From Collinsella aerofaciens (lineage in GTDB: Bacteria > Actinomycetota > Coriobacteriia > Coriobacteriales > Coriobacteriaceae), in assembly GCF_028209885.1 (NCBI RefSeq), contig NZ_JAQLEM010000005.1, forward strand, positions 31,319 to 95,318: 64,000 nucleotides of DNA. Direction: 5' to 3'. Position numbers and translations under genes: made by a program. The stretch's first letter is position 1. Each line of letters begins with the position of its first letter. A model generated the notes under the pieces. That model worked only from the letters and a program-made list of their open reading frames with translations, was not told where the DNA came from and searched no databases. This document shows positions 61,402-64,000 of the stretch, piece by piece.

Positions 61402-62373
61402 GTGAATTCTGAATCCATCGCCGTCATCATCCCCTGCTACAACGAAGCGCTCACAATCGGTAAGGTCGTCGACGACTTTCATCGCGAGCTTCCTCAAGCG
61501 ACGGTCTACGTATATGACAACAACTCGTCGGACGACACCTCACACATCGCGGCAGAGCACGGCGCCACGGTGCGTTTTGAGCCGCGCCAGGGAAAGGGCA
61601 ACGTGTGCCGCCAGATGTTTCGCGACATCGACGCCGATTGCTACCTGATGGTCGACGGAGACGACACCTACCCCGCCGAGGCGGCCAAAGCCCTCTGCGA
61701 GCCTATCCTCAACGGCACGGCCGATATGACCGTAGGCGACCGCCTTTCCAACGGCACCTATGCCGAGGAGAACAAGCGTGCCTTCCACGGCTTTGGCAAC
61801 AATCTGGTCCGCGCCATGATCAAGTGGATCTATGGCTACAGCTTCGATGACGTCATGACCGGCTACCGTGCCATGAGCCGCCCGTTCGTTAAAACCTTCC
61901 CTGTGCTTTCCGAGGGCTTCCAGATCGAAACCGAGCTCTCGATCCACGCCGTCGACCACCGCTGGCGCATCAAGGATGTGCCCATCGAGTACCGCGACCG
62001 TCCGGAAGGTTCCGAGTCCAAGCTCAATACCGTAAGCGACGGCATTAAAGTCGTTGCGATGATCGGCACGCTGTTCAAGGACTACCGCCCGCTGAAGTTC
62101 TTCAGCCTCGTTGCGCTTCTGTTCGCGGTATTCGGCCTCGCCCTGGGCATGCCCATCGTTGTCGAATATTTCCAGACCGGCCTCGTCCCGCGCTTCCCCA
62201 CCGCTATGCTCGCCGCCTCGTTTATGTTCCTGTGCGGCCTGAGCCTTGCGACCGGCTTCATCCTAGATTCTGTAGCAAAGGTCGAAAAAAAGCAGTGGGA
62301 GGTCAACGTGTACAGCAAATACGCCTACGACGACCAGCCCGGCCACCCTACTTCCATGCCAAGCGAGAGGTAG
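61402..62373 (+). CDS. Family 2 glycosyltransferase (dolichol/polyprenyl-phosphate type)
   Basis: This 323-aa enzyme has a GT-A catalytic domain (AVIIPCYNEALTIGKVV, nucleotide-binding VYVYDNNSSDDT, metal-binding VDGDDTY) and two C-terminal membrane helices (about residues 232-255 and 270-292), as in polyprenyl-phosphate sugar transferases. It probably transfers a sugar to undecaprenyl phosphate for surface polymer synthesis. The start is GTG at 61402 with AAGGAG upstream. It is transcribed away from the ABC exporter from a shared 160-base gap with a possible -10 (TATACT, 61366-61371). Confidence 0.88.
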   Translation: MNSESIAVIIPCYNEALTIGKVVDDFHRELPQATVYVYDNNSSDDTSHIAAEHGATVRFEPRQGKGNVCRQMFRDIDADCYLMVDGDDTYPAEAAKALCEPILNGTADMTVGDRLSNGTYAEENKRAFHGFGNNLVRAMIKWIYGYSFDDVMTGYRAMSRPFVKTFPVLSEGFQIETELSIHAVDHRWRIKDVPIEYRDRPEGSESKLNTVSDGIKVVAMIGTLFKDYRPLKFFSLVALLFAVFGLALGMPIVVEYFQTGLVPRFPTAMLAASFMFLCGLSLATGFILDSVAKVEKKQWEVNVYSKYAYDDQPGHPTSMPSER

Positions 62374-62423
62374 ATCTTCCGCAAAATACTATTGGCACCA
62401 CTGCGCAGATAGCCACCAACAAG

Positions 62424-62453
62424 AAAAGCCGCCGTTAAAGAACGGCGGCTTTT
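62424..62453. terminator. Bidirectional terminator
   Basis: A 13-bp perfect stem (AAAAGCCGCCGTT with its complement, AAAG loop) with A- and T-runs on both sides. It lies between the convergent glycosyltransferase and rmlCD genes and can serve both. Confidence 0.92.
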
Positions 62454-62475
62454 ACTCTCGAAAAGTTAATAGCGG

Positions 62476-63930
62476 CTAGAGCGTCTTGATGTACTCCCCC
62501 AGCTCTTCCTCCCAGTCGGGCATGTGGAAGCCGGCAGCCTCGAGCTTGGACAGGTCGAGCGCGGAGTGGACCGGGCGCGGGGCGACGGGGCCCTCGGCGC
62601 TCGCGTAGTAGTCGGCGGTCGATACCGGCACGACCCTGTCCCCGTTGCCGTTGGCGGCCTCGAAGACGGCGCGGGCGATATCGGCCCAGGACTTGACGGT
62701 GCCGGAGCCGGTGCAGTCGTAGGTGCCGTAGGGGGCGTGCGTCCCCAGCACGTGGAAGATGGCCTCGGCCATGTCGCGCGTGAAGGTCAGGCGGCCCAGC
62801 TGGTCGTCAACGACCGTGACCTGCTCGAGCCCGTCCTCGGGGTCGGCGACGCGGTCGGACAGGCCCTTCATCGTCTTGACGAAGTTGCGGCCCTCGCCGA
62901 TGACCCAGCTGGAGCGCATGATGTAGTGGCGCGGGCACCCGGCCACGGCGATGTCGCCGGCGGCCTTGGTCTGGCCGTAGACGGACAGCGGGCTGAGGGG
63001 CTCGTCCTCGTCATGCACCTCGGCGGTGCCGTCGAAGACGTAGTCACTGGACACGTGGACGAGGGTGATCCCGTGATCAGAGCATGTGCGGGCGAGGAGG
63101 GCGGGGCCGGTCGCGTTGGCCTTCCAGGCGGTCGCACGGCCCTCGGCGGTCTCCGCCCTATCCACGGCGGTGTAGGCGCCGCAGTTGATCACGGTGCCGT
63201 AGAGCGACCAGTCGTACTGTGTGTAGGCGTCCGGGTCTGACATATCGAAGGTGTCGATGTCGCAGAAGTCGAAGTCCTTGGCGACGCCGCGCTCCTCCGC
63301 CAGCGCGCGCACCGCGCGGCCCAGCTGGCCGTTGCAGCCGGTGACGAGCGTCCTCTTGGGCGCCATGGGGACGACGTCCTTGAGCATCGGGTGGTTGAGG
63401 TCGGCCTCGGAGACGGTGGCCCGGTCCAGCGGGATGGGCCACTGGATGTTAAGCTCCGGGTCGGCGAGGTTCACGAAGGTGTAGGTCTTCTTGAGCTCGA
63501 GGGACCAGTGGGCGTCCACCAGGTAGGTGTAGGCGGTGCCGTCCTCCAGGGCCTGGAAGGAGTTGCCCACGCCGCGCGGGACGTAGATGGCCTTGGACGG
63601 GTCGAGCGTGCAGGTGAACACCTTCCCGTAGGTCTCGCTGCCCTCGCGCAGGTCCACCCAGGCGCCGAAGACGCTGCCGCGCGCCACGGAGATGAACTTG
63701 TCCCAGGGCTCGGCGTGGATGCCGCGGGTGACGCCGCGGCTGTCGTTGTAGGAGATGTTGTTCTGGACGACCCTGAGGTCCGGGATGCCCAGGGCGGTCA
63801 TCTTGGCGCGCTGCCAGTTCTCCTTGAACCAGCCGCGCGAGTCGCCGTGGACGGCGAGGTCGACGACCTTGAGGCCCTCGATTCCGGTCTCGGCGACGGA
63901 GAGGTCCTTCTCGAATGCGATGTCTGCCAT
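62476..63930 (-). CDS. Fused dTDP-4-dehydrorhamnose 3,5-epimerase-reductase (RmlC-RmlD)
   Basis: This 484-aa fusion covers the last two steps of dTDP-L-rhamnose synthesis. Residues about 1-190 are the RmlC cupin (DSRGWFKENWQRAKM, SRGVTRGIHAEPWDK, and YVPRGVGNSFQALED). Residues about 195-484 are the RmlD short-chain reductase (RTLVTGCNGQLGRAVRA for NADP binding, VINCGAYTAVDRAE, the SSDYVFDG and VYGQTKAAGD catalytic Tyr-Lys). ATG at 63930 has AGGAG about 10 bases upstream. GC content is visibly higher than in neighbouring genes, which may mean separate origin. RmlA/RmlB are not in the window and may lie upstream. It fits the nearby polysaccharide exporter and glycosyltransferase. Confidence 0.94.
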   Translation of the reverse strand: MADIAFEKDLSVAETGIEGLKVVDLAVHGDSRGWFKENWQRAKMTALGIPDLRVVQNNISYNDSRGVTRGIHAEPWDKFISVARGSVFGAWVDLREGSETYGKVFTCTLDPSKAIYVPRGVGNSFQALEDGTAYTYLVDAHWSLELKKTYTFVNLADPELNIQWPIPLDRATVSEADLNHPMLKDVVPMAPKRTLVTGCNGQLGRAVRALAEERGVAKDFDFCDIDTFDMSDPDAYTQYDWSLYGTVINCGAYTAVDRAETAEGRATAWKANATGPALLARTCSDHGITLVHVSSDYVFDGTAEVHDEDEPLSPLSVYGQTKAAGDIAVAGCPRHYIMRSSWVIGEGRNFVKTMKGLSDRVADPEDGLEQVTVVDDQLGRLTFTRDMAEAIFHVLGTHAPYGTYDCTGSGTVKSWADIARAVFEAANGNGDRVVPVSTADYYASAEGPVAPRPVHSALDLSKLEAAGFHMPDWEEELGEYIKTL

Positions 63931-64000
63931 GTGGGAAAAGCTCCTATCGAAGAGGTTGGATAACCGGGGGCGCCCGCGCGGGGACGCAGGGTCATCCCCA

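Overview
The window looks like chromosome from a Coriobacteriia actinobacterium, most likely Collinsella. The evidence is indirect: high GC, many GTG/TTG starts behind strong Shine-Dalgarno sequences, an AdhE fermentation enzyme, paired PPDK and PPDK regulatory protein, two-subunit glycyl-tRNA synthetase, and protein sequences that resemble that group. The genus is an inference from memory, not a search. Nearly all DNA is coding. I place 62 confident genes plus one candidate leader peptide, and two tRNA-Arg genes. I saw no CRISPR array, prophage or classical insertion sequence.

Layout. 1-1290 (+): the 3' end of adhE and a small-molecule kinase. 1464-9815 (-): pyrH-frr-uppS-cdsA-dxr-rseP-ispG-proS, a translation, lipid and isoprenoid operon. 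9934-11577 (-): rpsB-tsf with a clear promoter and terminator. 11797-17006 (-): yraN-comM-dprA-trmFO-xerC. 17196-18419 (-): rplS and rnhB. 18632-25644 (-): glyQ-glyS-PPDK regulatory protein, then ppdK; these last two are separated by a palindromic repeat pair. 25704-28194 (-): rpsP-khpA-rimM-trmD-lepB. 28435-29649 (+): dinB. 29650-30850: a REP-associated tyrosine transposase (RAYT) among copies of the same palindromic repeat. 30849-44525 (-): mreB-mreC-mreD-mrdA-rodA, a DUF697-like protein, two radical-SAM-linked proteins, then rplU-rpmA-obgE-nadD-yqeK-rsfS. 44641-50576 (-): TPR membrane protein, cyclophilin, zinc-ribbon membrane protein, P-type ATPase. 50934-59381 (+): the complete aromatic amino acid operon aroF-tyrA-aroB-aroA-aroC-pheA-aroEK-aroQ. 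59486-63930: tRNA-Arg and surface polysaccharide genes (ABC exporter, glycosyltransferase, fused RmlC-RmlD).

How the genes work together. The first minus-strand operon couples translation (PyrH for UTP, Frr, ProS) with the supply of CDP-diacylglycerol and, through Dxr, IspG and UppS, undecaprenyl phosphate for the wall. The mre-rodA-PBP2 block builds the elongating wall. The aro operon runs from DAHP synthesis to chorismate, phenylpyruvate and hydroxyphenylpyruvate, with shikimate dehydrogenase and kinase fused into one protein. PPDK and its regulatory protein form a control pair at the pyruvate/PEP node.

The most unusual signal is a family of about 33-bp palindromic units (GTAGCTAA...TTAGCTAC ends around a GGGACGGGG core). 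Two lie between the PPDK regulatory protein and ppdK. At least four more surround the RAYT gene, including a perfect 33-bp inverted pair. This is the arrangement of a REP/RAYT system (domesticated HUH transposase plus its palindromes). Three genes end on a TAG stop inside a unit or degenerate unit. Other points: an xerC N-terminus with no ATG/GTG/TTG start, a leader peptide and terminator-like hairpin before aroF, an insertion in the RseP homologue, and AroE-AroK and RmlC-RmlD fusions.
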